A DNA stretch of 64,000 nucleotides from Mucilaginibacter_A sp964236465. Lineage in GTDB: Bacteria > Bacteroidota > Bacteroidia > Sphingobacteriales > Sphingobacteriaceae. Within the stretch, counting starts at the first letter, position 1, and each line of letters opens with the position of its first letter. The DNA is taken from positions 27,263-91,262 of the forward strand of contig CAXSBZ010000012.1 in NCBI GenBank assembly GCA_964236465.1. Reading direction: 5' to 3'. A model generated the notes under the pieces. It saw only the letters and a list, made by a program, of their open reading frames with translations, ran no database searches and was not told the DNA's origin. Shown here piece by piece: positions 26,368 through 34,427 of the stretch. The translations under genes and the position numbers were made by a program.

Positions 26368-27279
26368 CTAACTGAGCAATTCGTTTGTATAAAGTTCCTG
26401 GTTCAGTATCGCTTCTTTTTCCAAGTTATTTTTGATAAGCCAATTTAAAAACAGGCTTATCCGGTTGCTATCCATGGTGCCCCAAACATTTTCATCACCA
26501 TAAAAAGGAGATACAAATGCCTGGCTTTTAAAAATATCCATCTTTTCAGCATCTTTTTTGGATATATACTTGGATAAAATTTCTACCGCTTGCAAGTGGT
26601 TATTGATTGCTAATTGGAAGCCTTTTTTCGTCGCTTTTAAAAATGCTTTATAAGTATCTGTGTTTTTACTAATGTTGTCTTTTGTTGAAAAAACAACAGG
26701 AGAATAGGAATAAGGAATGCCATAATCAGCTAAAGTAAATTTGTTAAGTTGGATGTTATTGGTTTCAGCTTCTACGCCTTCCCAATTGTTAAAAATCCAA
26801 GTTGCATCAGCTTTTTTTGAGAGCAAGGTATCCCAAATACCCAACTTTTGGGGATAAGTAATTTCGATATTTCCAGAGCCGCCATCGTTAATAATCATTT
26901 GTTTTACAATTGCATCTTCATATCGGGCTTGGTAAGATGCGTAGATATGATTATCCAAATCTTTGGGCCTGGTTAGATTACTGGCAGACAAGGTTGCAAC
27001 AGAACTAATATCTTGTTGCAACAATGCTGCAATGGCCACAGCATTTACTTTGTTGGCTTTGTTGTTCAAACTGATGACGCTTTCAAAAGGGGCAATTGCA
27101 AAATCAGCCAAACCGGATTCTAATTTTTTGGCCGGCGTGGTTGCATAATCATCTTCTGTAGGCGTCAGCAAATCCACTTGCAATCCTTGTTCGGCATAAA
27201 ACCCTAATTCTTTTGCAATAAAAAAACCGGTATGGTTGGTGTTTGGTGTCCAATCGAGGGCAACTTTCAATTTTATCAT
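26368..27279 (-). CDS. NMT1/THI5-like substrate-binding protein without signal peptide
   Basis: The 303-residue protein opens KVALDWTPNTNHTGFFIAKELGFY, the standard start of NMT1/THI5-like periplasmic binding proteins (pyrimidine precursor, nitrate or sulfonate uptake). LADFAIAPFESVI and ADATWIFNNWEGVEAE belong to the same fold. No signal peptide or lipobox precedes it and no ABC permease or ATPase gene is adjacent, so it may be cytoplasmic. The yeast Thi5 CCCFC active-site motif is absent, so a Thi5-like enzymatic role is not supported. It may bind a thiamine-pyrimidine-like ligand; that is inference. Confidence 0.78.
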   Translation of the reverse strand: MIKLKVALDWTPNTNHTGFFIAKELGFYAEQGLQVDLLTPTEDDYATTPAKKLESGLADFAIAPFESVISLNNKANKVNAVAIAALLQQDISSVATLSASNLTRPKDLDNHIYASYQARYEDAIVKQMIINDGGSGNIEITYPQKLGIWDTLLSKKADATWIFNNWEGVEAETNNIQLNKFTLADYGIPYSYSPVVFSTKDNISKNTDTYKAFLKATKKGFQLAINNHLQAVEILSKYISKKDAEKMDIFKSQAFVSPFYGDENVWGTMDSNRISLFLNWLIKNNLEKEAILNQELYTNELLS

Positions 27280-27410
27280 TTTTTATCTGTTGATTTTTTT
27301 TGGCGAAGTAATGCAATTTTGCTTTTATATCTGTCCTGATCTTAAACTAATAATTTAAGGTATTGTGATAGAAATAAAATTAAGAAACTTTGAAGTGCGC
27401 AATTTATGCC

Positions 27411-27459
27411 GATAAAAACAGCATCGAAAAAAATTGTTTAAACCAATGCTTCTTTTATC
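27411..27459. repeat. Inverted pair of dispersed motifs with unlike alleles
   Basis: gataaaaacagcat (27411-27424) faces atgcttcttttatc (27446-27459). The left arm is the AC form and the right arm the GA form, so the stem has two internal mismatches. It lies between divergent genes, where a terminator is not needed. Confidence 0.75.
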
Positions 27460-27573
27460 GGGTTAAAATTGAGCATCCGGAAAACACACCACTGACTGCA
27501 CATTGATCTAAGATGTGGTACTTTTGCAAACAAAAACCCTTCGGCTGGTTTGATTTTTTAAATAAGGAACAAC

Positions 27574-27999
27574 ATGAAAAAAGTTTCAAAATCCTACGCC
27601 ATGCTTCATGCCAAATGCCCGCGCTGCCGCCAGGGCAATATGTTTGTCAACAGCATGTATGGTTTTCATACCCAGAAAATGTATGAACATTGCCCGTACT
27701 GCGGCTTTGTTTTTGAGCAGGAACCAGGTTATTTTTATGTCGCGATGTACGCCAGTTATGCGCTCAACATAGCAGAAATAGTTGCCACAGTTATCGCCAC
27801 TTATGTTTTCACGGGCAATACCACTTCGCCCTGGCTGTATATTTTTGTTATTTTCGGGATGACTTTAGTTTTGGCACCGTTCAATTTCCGTTATTCCAGG
27901 GTGATGCTTTTATATTGGTTATCACCAAAGTGGGTTAAATATCAGCCCAATATCAAGCCATTGCCAAGCTATACCCATCTGCCGAAATCTAAAATTTAG
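27574..27999 (+). CDS. DUF983 membrane protein with zinc-ribbon-like cysteines
   Basis: The 141-residue protein has two CxxC pairs (AKCPRCRQGN and EHCPYCGFVF) near the N-terminus, which probably bind zinc, followed by two hydrophobic segments (about residues 58-80 and 88-110). This layout defines DUF983, a family common in Bacteroidota and Alphaproteobacteria and of unknown role, sometimes found near cytochrome-oxidase genes. No such gene is nearby here. A TACTTTTG box at 27519-27526 is a plausible -7 element. A dispersed-motif copy follows the stop codon at 28003-28016. Confidence 0.88.
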   Translation: MKKVSKSYAMLHAKCPRCRQGNMFVNSMYGFHTQKMYEHCPYCGFVFEQEPGYFYVAMYASYALNIAEIVATVIATYVFTGNTTSPWLYIFVIFGMTLVLAPFNFRYSRVMLLYWLSPKWVKYQPNIKPLPSYTHLPKSKI

Positions 28000-28091
28000 G
28001 CCGATAAAAGAAGCATCCAAAATTCTGCTGTTTTGCGAAGAACAATGTGCACGCCCAGGCTGTTTCTTTTAGCATAATTAAAACATAAATC

Positions 28092-28943
28092 ATGAGTACA
28101 ACTTTTGAAAAAACTTATACCATCGGCGGCGATCTGACGGTTAACCGTTTGGGTTTCGGTGCAATGCGCATCACCGGAAAAGGCGTTTGGGGCCCACCGA
28201 AGGATAAAGCCGAAGCCATCCGCATTTTGCAAAAAACGGTAGAATTAAACGTTGATTTTATTGATACCGCTGATAGCTACGGCCCGAATGTTTCGGAAGA
28301 ACTGATTGCCGAAGCCTTGTATCCGTACAAAAACGGTTTGGTAATTGCCACAAAAGGCGGTTTAACTCGCACCGGCCCGGATCAATGGCCGATCAATTCT
28401 TCGCCCGAACATTTGAAAGAAGCTTTGGAAGGAAGTTTGAAACGCTTAAAACTGGAGCAGATCGATCTATATCAATTGCACCGCATCGACCCGAATGTGC
28501 CGTTTGAAGAGACGCTGGAATTTTTGAAAAAAGCCCAGCAGGAAGGCAAGATCAAGCACATTGGTTTATCGGAAGTGACGATTGAGAACATTAAAAAAGC
28601 ACAGGAATTTGTAGAAATTGTTTCTGTGCAAAACATGTACAGCGTGGATAACCGCAAATGGGAAGCCGAACTGCAATATTGTGCCGAAAATAAAATCGCT
28701 TTCATCCCGTGGTACCCGCTAAATGGCGGCAACGAAGATGGCATGGAAAAAATTACGGCTTTGGCAGAGAAAAAAAATGCGACCGTGCAGCAAGTTGCAC
28801 TAAGTTGGTTGCTGCACCATTCGCCAAATATTTTGCTGATCCCTGGTACTTCAAGTATAAAACATTTGGAAGAAAATATGAAAACCGCTGCTATAGAATT
28901 AACCGAAGATGATTTGAAAGAACTGGAAAATTTATCTGCCTAA
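28092..28943 (+). CDS. Aldo/keto reductase
   Basis: The 283-residue TIM-barrel protein has FIDTADSYGPNVSEELIAEAL, with catalytic Asp and Tyr, and the Lys in LVIATKGGLT. The His is in YQLHRIDPNVP. C-terminal IPGTSSIKHLEENM binds NADPH. It resembles the YajO/oxidoreductase subgroup acting on small aldehydes and ketones; the natural substrate is unknown. The stop codon TAA (28941-28943) is shared with a dispersed-motif copy (28940-28952), and a strong terminator follows at 28968. Confidence 0.92.
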   Translation: MSTTFEKTYTIGGDLTVNRLGFGAMRITGKGVWGPPKDKAEAIRILQKTVELNVDFIDTADSYGPNVSEELIAEALYPYKNGLVIATKGGLTRTGPDQWPINSSPEHLKEALEGSLKRLKLEQIDLYQLHRIDPNVPFEETLEFLKKAQQEGKIKHIGLSEVTIENIKKAQEFVEIVSVQNMYSVDNRKWEAELQYCAENKIAFIPWYPLNGGNEDGMEKITALAEKKNATVQQVALSWLLHHSPNILLIPGTSSIKHLEENMKTAAIELTEDDLKELENLSA

Positions 28944-28967
28944 AAACAGCATCAACTAAAAAACCAA

Positions 28968-28999
28968 AGAGGCCGGTAGCAATACCAGCCTCTTTTTTT
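28968..28999 (+). terminator. Rho-independent terminator after the aldo/keto reductase gene
   Basis: AGAGGC-x-GGTA pairs with TACC-x-GCCTCT around a GCAA loop and is followed by a run of seven T. It lies between convergent genes and probably ends the plus-strand transcript. Confidence 0.85.
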
Positions 29000-29052
29000 A
29001 TTATTTTTCAATTGGTTTGTATTACTGTTCAAACCAATACTTTCCAATTATT

Positions 29053-29643
29053 CTACATTTTTACATAAATCAGTCTTGCGGTATTGCTCGTGTTGGAGTT
29101 GGTGGCATCCAGCTCCGGAGAGGCGAAGTAAGAGGAGAAAGCGATAATATCTGTTTGTTTCAACAATTGGTTCAACATTTTATTGGCATCGGCAGCCGTG
29201 TTAAAAGTTTCTTTGTAGGAAAAAGTACGAACGATCCTCTTTTTAACAAACAATTTGTTGTTTACCACGGTGTCTTTGCTGCTTTGCAAAACAACGTTGT
29301 TCAGGTTATCATCAACCCAATCCGTTGCCATTACACCAAATTTTGTAAGTGATTGGTAGTGATAATCAGCCAGTTGTGTGCCTGTAAAGTCTTCTTTCAA
29401 ATGTACATTCCAGTTTTTGGTAATTTTGGCCGAATCTGCAATCAGCGTTACATCTTCATTGTAAATTAGGTTTAAAATATTAGAAGTTACGCTGATTTTT
29501 ACGATTTGATTGCTGGTTTTAATGTTTAGCGCGGCATAATTTTCGGTGTTAAGAGCTGAAGACGACGGGTTGCCTTCGCTTCCTGATTTTTGGCAGCTTA
29601 TCAAAACTATGCCAGCAAAAGCGAAAAGTAGTAATTTTTTCAT
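29053..29643 (-). CDS. Lipoprotein of unknown function
   Basis: I take ATG 29641-29643 as the start, because it opens a lipoprotein signal, MKKLLLFAFAGIVLISCQK, with lipobox LISC and Cys17. An in-frame ATG 75 bases upstream would bury the signal. The mature part (about 180 residues) follows a Ser/Gly-rich linker and has no motif I recognise; it contains TKNWNVHLKEDFTGTQLADYH and a beta-rich C-terminus. It is probably attached to the inner or outer membrane facing the periplasm. The gene is convergent with the aldo/keto reductase. Confidence 0.75.
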   Translation of the reverse strand: MKKLLLFAFAGIVLISCQKSGSEGNPSSSALNTENYAALNIKTSNQIVKISVTSNILNLIYNEDVTLIADSAKITKNWNVHLKEDFTGTQLADYHYQSLTKFGVMATDWVDDNLNNVVLQSSKDTVVNNKLFVKKRIVRTFSYKETFNTAADANKMLNQLLKQTDIIAFSSYFASPELDATNSNTSNTARLIYVKM

Positions 29644-30370
29644 AACCGTGTTTTTAAACTTTCTGTTGATTTGATGAGGAATATTCAAACCGGATGCCAG
29701 CGGATTATCTGTTTTCAAAAAAACAAAAACACGATGCTTCTTTTACAGGGTAAAATTTAGGATTGCAAATTAATTGCACAATCTTTATCGTTCGGATTAT
29801 AAAAATTGGTTTTTGGGTTAAAAGGATTCAGGTTTATTTCGAGGGAAGACCTAAAATTTCTGTTCAGGAAAATTCGTGGTTAAGTTGAAAACTGAATAAA
29901 AATCAGCAAGAGATCCTGAACATAAGATTTTATATATGTGGAAAAATCGGATAGTTGCTTTTTGGGGAATTGTGGGGAAATAATATTCGCGGATTTTTCC
30001 CTGACGGTATGTTTTAGGGAATAAATTTCTGCCAGCTATTTTGGCTAAAGCCCTATTTAACTTACATACAATCCACGGCCTAAAGGCCATGGCAATTCGG
30101 CACCCTTTTTTTGCGCTTTTTACATCTGTCGGTAACCAACAAGCCTATTCCGGCAAAATGATTATTGAACTTCAATTGCCACGGCCTTCAGGCCGTGGAC
30201 ATGGGCAATAAACAAAGGCTTTAGCCAAAAATAAAAAGTAGGACACCAAGATTTATGGCATAAAAGAAGTATTATAAACCTAAGCTTGTCGAAGGATATG
30301 ATAAAAATTTAAACATGCCCTAAACTTTTCCAAATATAGGCCGATAAAAACAGCATCAACCAGAAGCCGT
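29644..30370. other. Long intergenic region with a repeat element and three motif copies
   Basis: The gap holds a reverse motif at 29734-29746, AT-rich DNA without a convincing ORF, type 1 element copy 2 (30034-30272, ending in a motif copy) and a further forward motif at 30343-30356. The last copy lies 15 bases before the stop codon of the minus-strand monooxygenase gene. I see no RNA gene. Confidence 0.6.
30034..30272. repeat. Type 1 palindromic repeat element, copy 2 (MITE-like)
   Basis: Same order as copy 1 at 25647: agctattttggctaaagccc (30034-30053), ccacggcctaaaggccatgg, then ccacggccttcaggccgtgg, the right end ggctttagccaaaaata, taggacaccaagatttatgg and a dispersed-motif copy (30260-30272). 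The centre between the two palindromes differs most, while ends and palindromes are kept. Confidence 0.8.
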
Positions 30371-31396
30371 TTAAGCCAAAACCGTGCTTTCTGCTTTCAA
30401 AGCTTCGGCAAAAAGCTTGTAAGAATGCAATTTGGCCTGATGATCGAAAATATGCGACGTTACCATCACTTCATCTACCTGCGTTTTGACCAGAAAGTTT
30501 TCCATCTCCTGTTTAATCTTTTCCGGGCCGCCGATGAAAGTATAACCCAGCATCTGCATTACGGCTTCTTTTTCATAAATATTCCAGATTTTATCCATGT
30601 TTTCTACCGGTGCCGACAATTGTTTCCGCCTGCCGGTTACAATACCCAAAAACAGTTGCTTTAAGGAAGTAGCCAAAAATTCGGCTTCTGCATCAGTATT
30701 CGCAGCAACCACATTGATGCAAGATAATACATAAGGCACTTGCAAACGTTTGGAAGGCTGAAAGTTTTTACGATAAATATCAATGGCTTTCAAGAGCATA
30801 GCCGGCGCAAAATGACTGGCGAAAGCGTAAGGCAAACCCATTTTTGCGGCCAGCACGGCACTATCGGTGCTGGAACCCAAAATCCAGATCGGAATATCCA
30901 AACCTTCACCCGGATTGGCGCGCACTTGTCCGTTGATATTTTCATCCGAAAACAAAAGCTGCAAGGTTTCCACATCCTGCGGAAAATGGTAGGAAGCGTG
31001 CATATTTTCGCCCCGGATGGCCATTGCTGTAATCTGGTCAGAACCGGGCGCACGGCCCAAACCCAAATCAATCCGGCCGGGATACAACGATGCCAAAGTG
31101 CCAAACTGCTCGGCCACAATCAGCGGCGCATGGTTGGGCAGCATCACACCGCCCGAACCTACACGGATGGTTTTGGTTCCGCCGGCAATATACCCGATTA
31201 AAATAGAAGGCGCAGAACTGGCTACGCTGGCCATATTGTGGTGCTCGGCAAACCAGTAACGCTTGTAGCCCATGCTTTCAACATGTTGTGCCAAATCCAG
31301 GCTATTATGGAAAGTATCTGCAGCTGTGCGACCTTCTGCCACGGAAGCCAGATCAAGCACAGAATAGGAAATGGCTGATAATTTTTTGACGTTCAT
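30371..31396 (-). CDS. LLM-class flavin-dependent oxidoreductase (luciferase-like, MsnO8 type)
   Basis: The 341-residue protein has the bacterial-luciferase-like TIM barrel: RYWFAEHHNMASVASSAPSI, RVGSGGVMLPNHAPL, LYPGRIDLGLGRAPG and IWILGSSTDSAVLAAKMGLP. These residues bind reduced FMN. The subgroup (MsnO8/YhbW-like) is widespread, but its physiological substrates are mostly unknown. A second LLM gene lies upstream in the same direction with 162 bases between them, containing a motif copy (31423-31435). The two proteins are distant paralogues, not a recent duplicate. Confidence 0.9.
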   Translation of the reverse strand: MNVKKLSAISYSVLDLASVAEGRTAADTFHNSLDLAQHVESMGYKRYWFAEHHNMASVASSAPSILIGYIAGGTKTIRVGSGGVMLPNHAPLIVAEQFGTLASLYPGRIDLGLGRAPGSDQITAMAIRGENMHASYHFPQDVETLQLLFSDENINGQVRANPGEGLDIPIWILGSSTDSAVLAAKMGLPYAFASHFAPAMLLKAIDIYRKNFQPSKRLQVPYVLSCINVVAANTDAEAEFLATSLKQLFLGIVTGRRKQLSAPVENMDKIWNIYEKEAVMQMLGYTFIGGPEKIKQEMENFLVKTQVDEVMVTSHIFDHQAKLHSYKLFAEALKAESTVLA

Positions 31397-31558
31397 TCTT
31401 TTAAGTTTAAATAAAAACTATGCTAAAAGAAGCATTGTCTTGTTATCCAAATTTAACAAATTTGTCTGCCGGATCGTTTTGTACAGATGATAAATGACGC
31501 TGGGTTCATACTGCAACATTGAAAAGACAATCAGTTTTTACTTCTGCTGAAATCAAAT

Positions 31559-32623
31559 TTAAGCTTGATTTTCTGCAACCGGAACCGGCTTTTCTGTGCT
31601 CAGCGCTTTTCGTACTGCCGGGGCAACTTTCGTCCCAAACAGTTCAATCGCTTTCAACACTTTTTGGTGCGGTGTAGTGCCGGTAACCAACTGTGCTAAA
31701 AAGCGTGTGTTGCCAAAAAGTTCATGCTGATGCAAAATCTTATCAATCGCCAGCTGCACATCGCCTACCACCAGCGGCCCGTCTTTTCGCAGATATTCAA
31801 ATTGTGATTTACTCATCGGCGACCAGCCACGATCTTTTCCCACGCGGTTCATCAGTTTTTCGTAAGATGGATAAAACTCGTCTGCCGCCTCCTGCGAACT
31901 TTCGGCCACGTAAAACTGCGAGCTGATGGCCAATTGCAATTGATCCACATCATGACCGGCTTTTTGTGCCGATTCGCGGTATAAATTCACAAACGGAACA
32001 AACTGCTCCGGCGGGCTGCCCAGGATGGCAATCGTCAGCGGCAAATTCAGTTTCCCGGCGCGGACAGCCGAAGCCGGTGTGCCGCCAACAGCCAGCCAGA
32101 TTGGGATTTGCTGCTGCAAAGGCCGCGGATAAATGCCTTGGTTGGACAAAGGCGCACGGAATTTTCCTTTCCAGTTGATGACTTCCTGCTGGTTAATCTG
32201 CAACAACAGGTTCAGTTTTTCAGTAAAAAGCGCATCGTAATCATTCAGATTATAGCCAAAAAGCGGAAAAGATTCGGTAAAAGAACCACGCCCGGCTATC
32301 ATTTCTGCCCGGCCGCCGGAAATCAAATCGATGGTAGCCAGGTTTTGATAAACGCGCACCGGATCCGCAGAACTGAGCACAATCACCGAGCTGGACAGTT
32401 TGATATTTTTGGTAATTGCCGCCGCCGCTGCCATCATAATTTCCGGTGCCGAAACCACAAAATCCGAGCGGTGATGCTCGCCAAAAGCGTAAACATCCAG
32501 GCCAACTTCATCCGCCAGTTTCACTTCTTCCAGCAATTGTTGCACGCGTTGATGGGCGTTTACCGCTTTTCCATAGCCAGGATCTGCCGCTACTTCTCCA
32601 AATGTACTGATGCCTAATTCCAT
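31559..32623 (-). CDS. LLM-class flavin-dependent oxidoreductase (second)
   Basis: The 354-residue protein shows DVYAFGEHHRSDFVVSAPE, SSSVIVLSSADPVRVYQNLA, SGGRAEMIAGRGSFTESFPL and IPIWLAVGGTPASAVRAGKL, typical of the FMN-dependent luciferase-like family. The RGSFTESF loop is found in the Atu2307/SP_0267-like subgroup of putative monooxygenases. It needs a separate FMN reductase, which is not encoded nearby. The gene is divergent from ornithine aminotransferase, with a motif hairpin in the gap. Confidence 0.9.
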   Translation of the reverse strand: MELGISTFGEVAADPGYGKAVNAHQRVQQLLEEVKLADEVGLDVYAFGEHHRSDFVVSAPEIMMAAAAAITKNIKLSSSVIVLSSADPVRVYQNLATIDLISGGRAEMIAGRGSFTESFPLFGYNLNDYDALFTEKLNLLLQINQQEVINWKGKFRAPLSNQGIYPRPLQQQIPIWLAVGGTPASAVRAGKLNLPLTIAILGSPPEQFVPFVNLYRESAQKAGHDVDQLQLAISSQFYVAESSQEAADEFYPSYEKLMNRVGKDRGWSPMSKSQFEYLRKDGPLVVGDVQLAIDKILHQHELFGNTRFLAQLVTGTTPHQKVLKAIELFGTKVAPAVRKALSTEKPVPVAENQA

Positions 32624-32707
32624 ATCTGCCTAATTAAAATGTTTTAGAATTTACTTGCTTTAATCACAATAAACAAAAGTAAACTATTCAATCATCAACT
32701 TTAAGGC

Positions 32708-32750
32708 TATAAAAACAGTATCCTTATTTTGACATCATGCTGTTTTTATC
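32708..32750. repeat. Inverted pair of dispersed motifs between divergent genes
   Basis: tataaaaacagtat (32708-32721) faces atgctgtttttatc (32737-32750) with 15 bases between. The arms differ by the C/T position. The gap is divergent, so this hairpin is unlikely to be a simple transcription terminator. Confidence 0.75.
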
Positions 32751-32825
32751 AGGCAAAAATCGGTTTTAAAAATCCTCTTTTAAGTAAATTTTCGTTATCT
32801 ATGTAAACACACACGCCATTCCATC

Positions 32826-34064
32826 ATGCTCACCCTCAGCCAAACACAGCAATATATTGATACCGAAGAACGCTTTGGCGCGCACAATTACCATCCGCTG
32901 CCCGTAGTTTTGAACCGTGGTTCAGGCGTGTTTTTGTGGGATGTGGAAGGCAAGCGTTATTATGATTTTTTATCCGCTTATAGTGCTGTAAATCAAGGGC
33001 ATTGCCATCCCAAGATCATTGAAGCATTGATCCGTCAGGCGCAAAATCTTACCCTCACTTCACGCGCTTTTTACAATGATCAGTTGGGCAAAGCCGAAGA
33101 ATATGTGTGTAATCTGTTTGGTTTTGACAAAGCTCTTTTTATGAATTCCGGTGCCGAAGCGGTAGAAACAGCGATCAAACTGGCGCGGAAATGGGCGTAT
33201 CAGCATAAAAAAATACCTGCAAACAAAGCAAAAATTGTGGCCGCCTCCGGCAATTTCCACGGGCGCACGACCGGGATTATTTCCTTTTCCGACAGCCCGG
33301 AATCCCGCAACGGGTTCGGGCCGTATTTGCCGGGTTTTATAATTGTGCCTTACAACAATTTACAGGTGCTAAAAGAAGCATTTGAAAACGACCCGAATAT
33401 TTGTGCGTTTTTGGTGGAACCGATCCAGGGCGAAGCTGGCGTGATTGTGCCGGATAAAGGTTATTTATCTGCCGCAAAAGCTTTGTGTGAAACCTACAAT
33501 ATTTTGCTTTTGGTAGATGAAATCCAAACCGGAATTGGCCGTACCGGAAAGCTATTGGCAGCTGACTACGAAGCAGTTAAAGCCGATATTTTGATTATTG
33601 GCAAAGCCCTGGCCGGCGGCGTGCTGCCCGTTTCGGCGGTTTTGGCCAATGATGAAATCATGCTTTGTATCCGGCCTGGCGAGCATGGTTCTACTTTTGG
33701 TGGCAACCCGCTGGCGGCAGCCGTAACTATTGCCGCGTTGCAGGTGATTGAAGATGAAGGACTGGCAGAAAACGCCTTCCGGCAGGGAATAATTTTCCGA
33801 TCCAGAATGCAAAAGCTGATGGAAAAATATCCGGAAACGATCAAAGCCATTCGCGGAAAAGGCTTGCTCAATGCAATCGACATTTCTACCGAAAAAACTT
33901 TTACAGCCTGGGATATTTGTATCGCACTAAAAAACAAAGGCTTGCTGGCCAAACCTACCCACGGCCATACCATCCGTTTTTCTCCGCCGCTGGTAATCAC
34001 ATCTACGGAAATGGAAGATTGCTGTTTGCTGATTGAAGAAACGATTGCCGGGTTTTCCAACTGA
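32826..34064 (+). CDS. rocD: Ornithine--oxo-acid aminotransferase
   Basis: The 412-residue class III PLP aminotransferase opens EERFGAHNYHPLPVVLNRG...VEGKRYYDFLSAYSAVNQGH, which is specific to ornithine aminotransferases. The PLP-binding lysine is in ILIIGKALAGGVLPVSA, the cofactor aspartate in LLLVDEIQTGIGRTG, and substrate residues in EHGSTFGGNPLA. It converts ornithine and 2-oxoglutarate to glutamate semialdehyde and glutamate, linking arginine breakdown to proline. A motif copy lies inside the gene at 33369-33381 (encoding LKEA), and a reverse copy just after it at 34092-34105. Confidence 0.94.
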   Translation: MLTLSQTQQYIDTEERFGAHNYHPLPVVLNRGSGVFLWDVEGKRYYDFLSAYSAVNQGHCHPKIIEALIRQAQNLTLTSRAFYNDQLGKAEEYVCNLFGFDKALFMNSGAEAVETAIKLARKWAYQHKKIPANKAKIVAASGNFHGRTTGIISFSDSPESRNGFGPYLPGFIIVPYNNLQVLKEAFENDPNICAFLVEPIQGEAGVIVPDKGYLSAAKALCETYNILLLVDEIQTGIGRTGKLLAADYEAVKADILIIGKALAGGVLPVSAVLANDEIMLCIRPGEHGSTFGGNPLAAAVTIAALQVIEDEGLAENAFRQGIIFRSRMQKLMEKYPETIKAIRGKGLLNAIDISTEKTFTAWDICIALKNKGLLAKPTHGHTIRFSPPLVITSTEMEDCCLLIEETIAGFSN

Positions 34065-34427
34065 TTTTATTGTTTTTCCACGGAAAGTGCGATGCTTCTT
34101 TTATCAGCTAAAAATTCAGTTTTTGATTTTGTAAATTTCTAATTAATTAGAAATTGTTTAGAATTTTTTGTATTAAGAATTGAATATTAGCAGTTTAAAA
34201 ATAGGACACACCCCTAACCCCTCTTAAGAGGGGAAGCAAAATTTGTTACCTTTCTAAACGCTATTTATGATTTAGAAAGGTCTGCAAGCGATTTCCCCTC
34301 TTGAGAGGGGTTAGGGGTGTGTCCTTCCTTTATTCAAATTCAAACAAATTTCTACCCAAAAAAATTTAATAAAAGCCTAAGCACGTTCAATGATTTTATA
34401 CCGATAAAAGAAGTATCAGCTTGAAAA
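34065..34427. other. Convergent intergenic region with a type 2 repeat element
   Basis: The gap carries a reverse motif (34092-34105), then the palindromic element at 34203-34325, then a forward motif (34403-34416) 12 bases before the GH28 stop codon. No gene is visible. Confidence 0.65.
34203..34325. repeat. Type 2 C-rich/G-rich palindromic element, copy 1
   Basis: The outer arms, each about 33 bases, are near-perfect inverted repeats beginning aggacacacccctaacccc and ending ggggttaggggtgtgtcct. Each arm contains a smaller palindrome (ctcttaagag, ctcttgagag). The centre of about 57 bases has no coding capacity. A related element lies at 57169-57305. Similar CCCCTAACCCC palindromes are widespread in Bacteroidota genomes. 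Confidence 0.85.

Noticed and set aside
26368..27279. Thi5-type pyrimidine synthase
   Set aside because: The CCCFC motif of Thi5 is absent; only the general NMT1 fold is supported.
30371..32623. The two luciferase-like genes as a recent tandem duplication
   Set aside because: Their sequences differ throughout and belong to different LLM subgroups.
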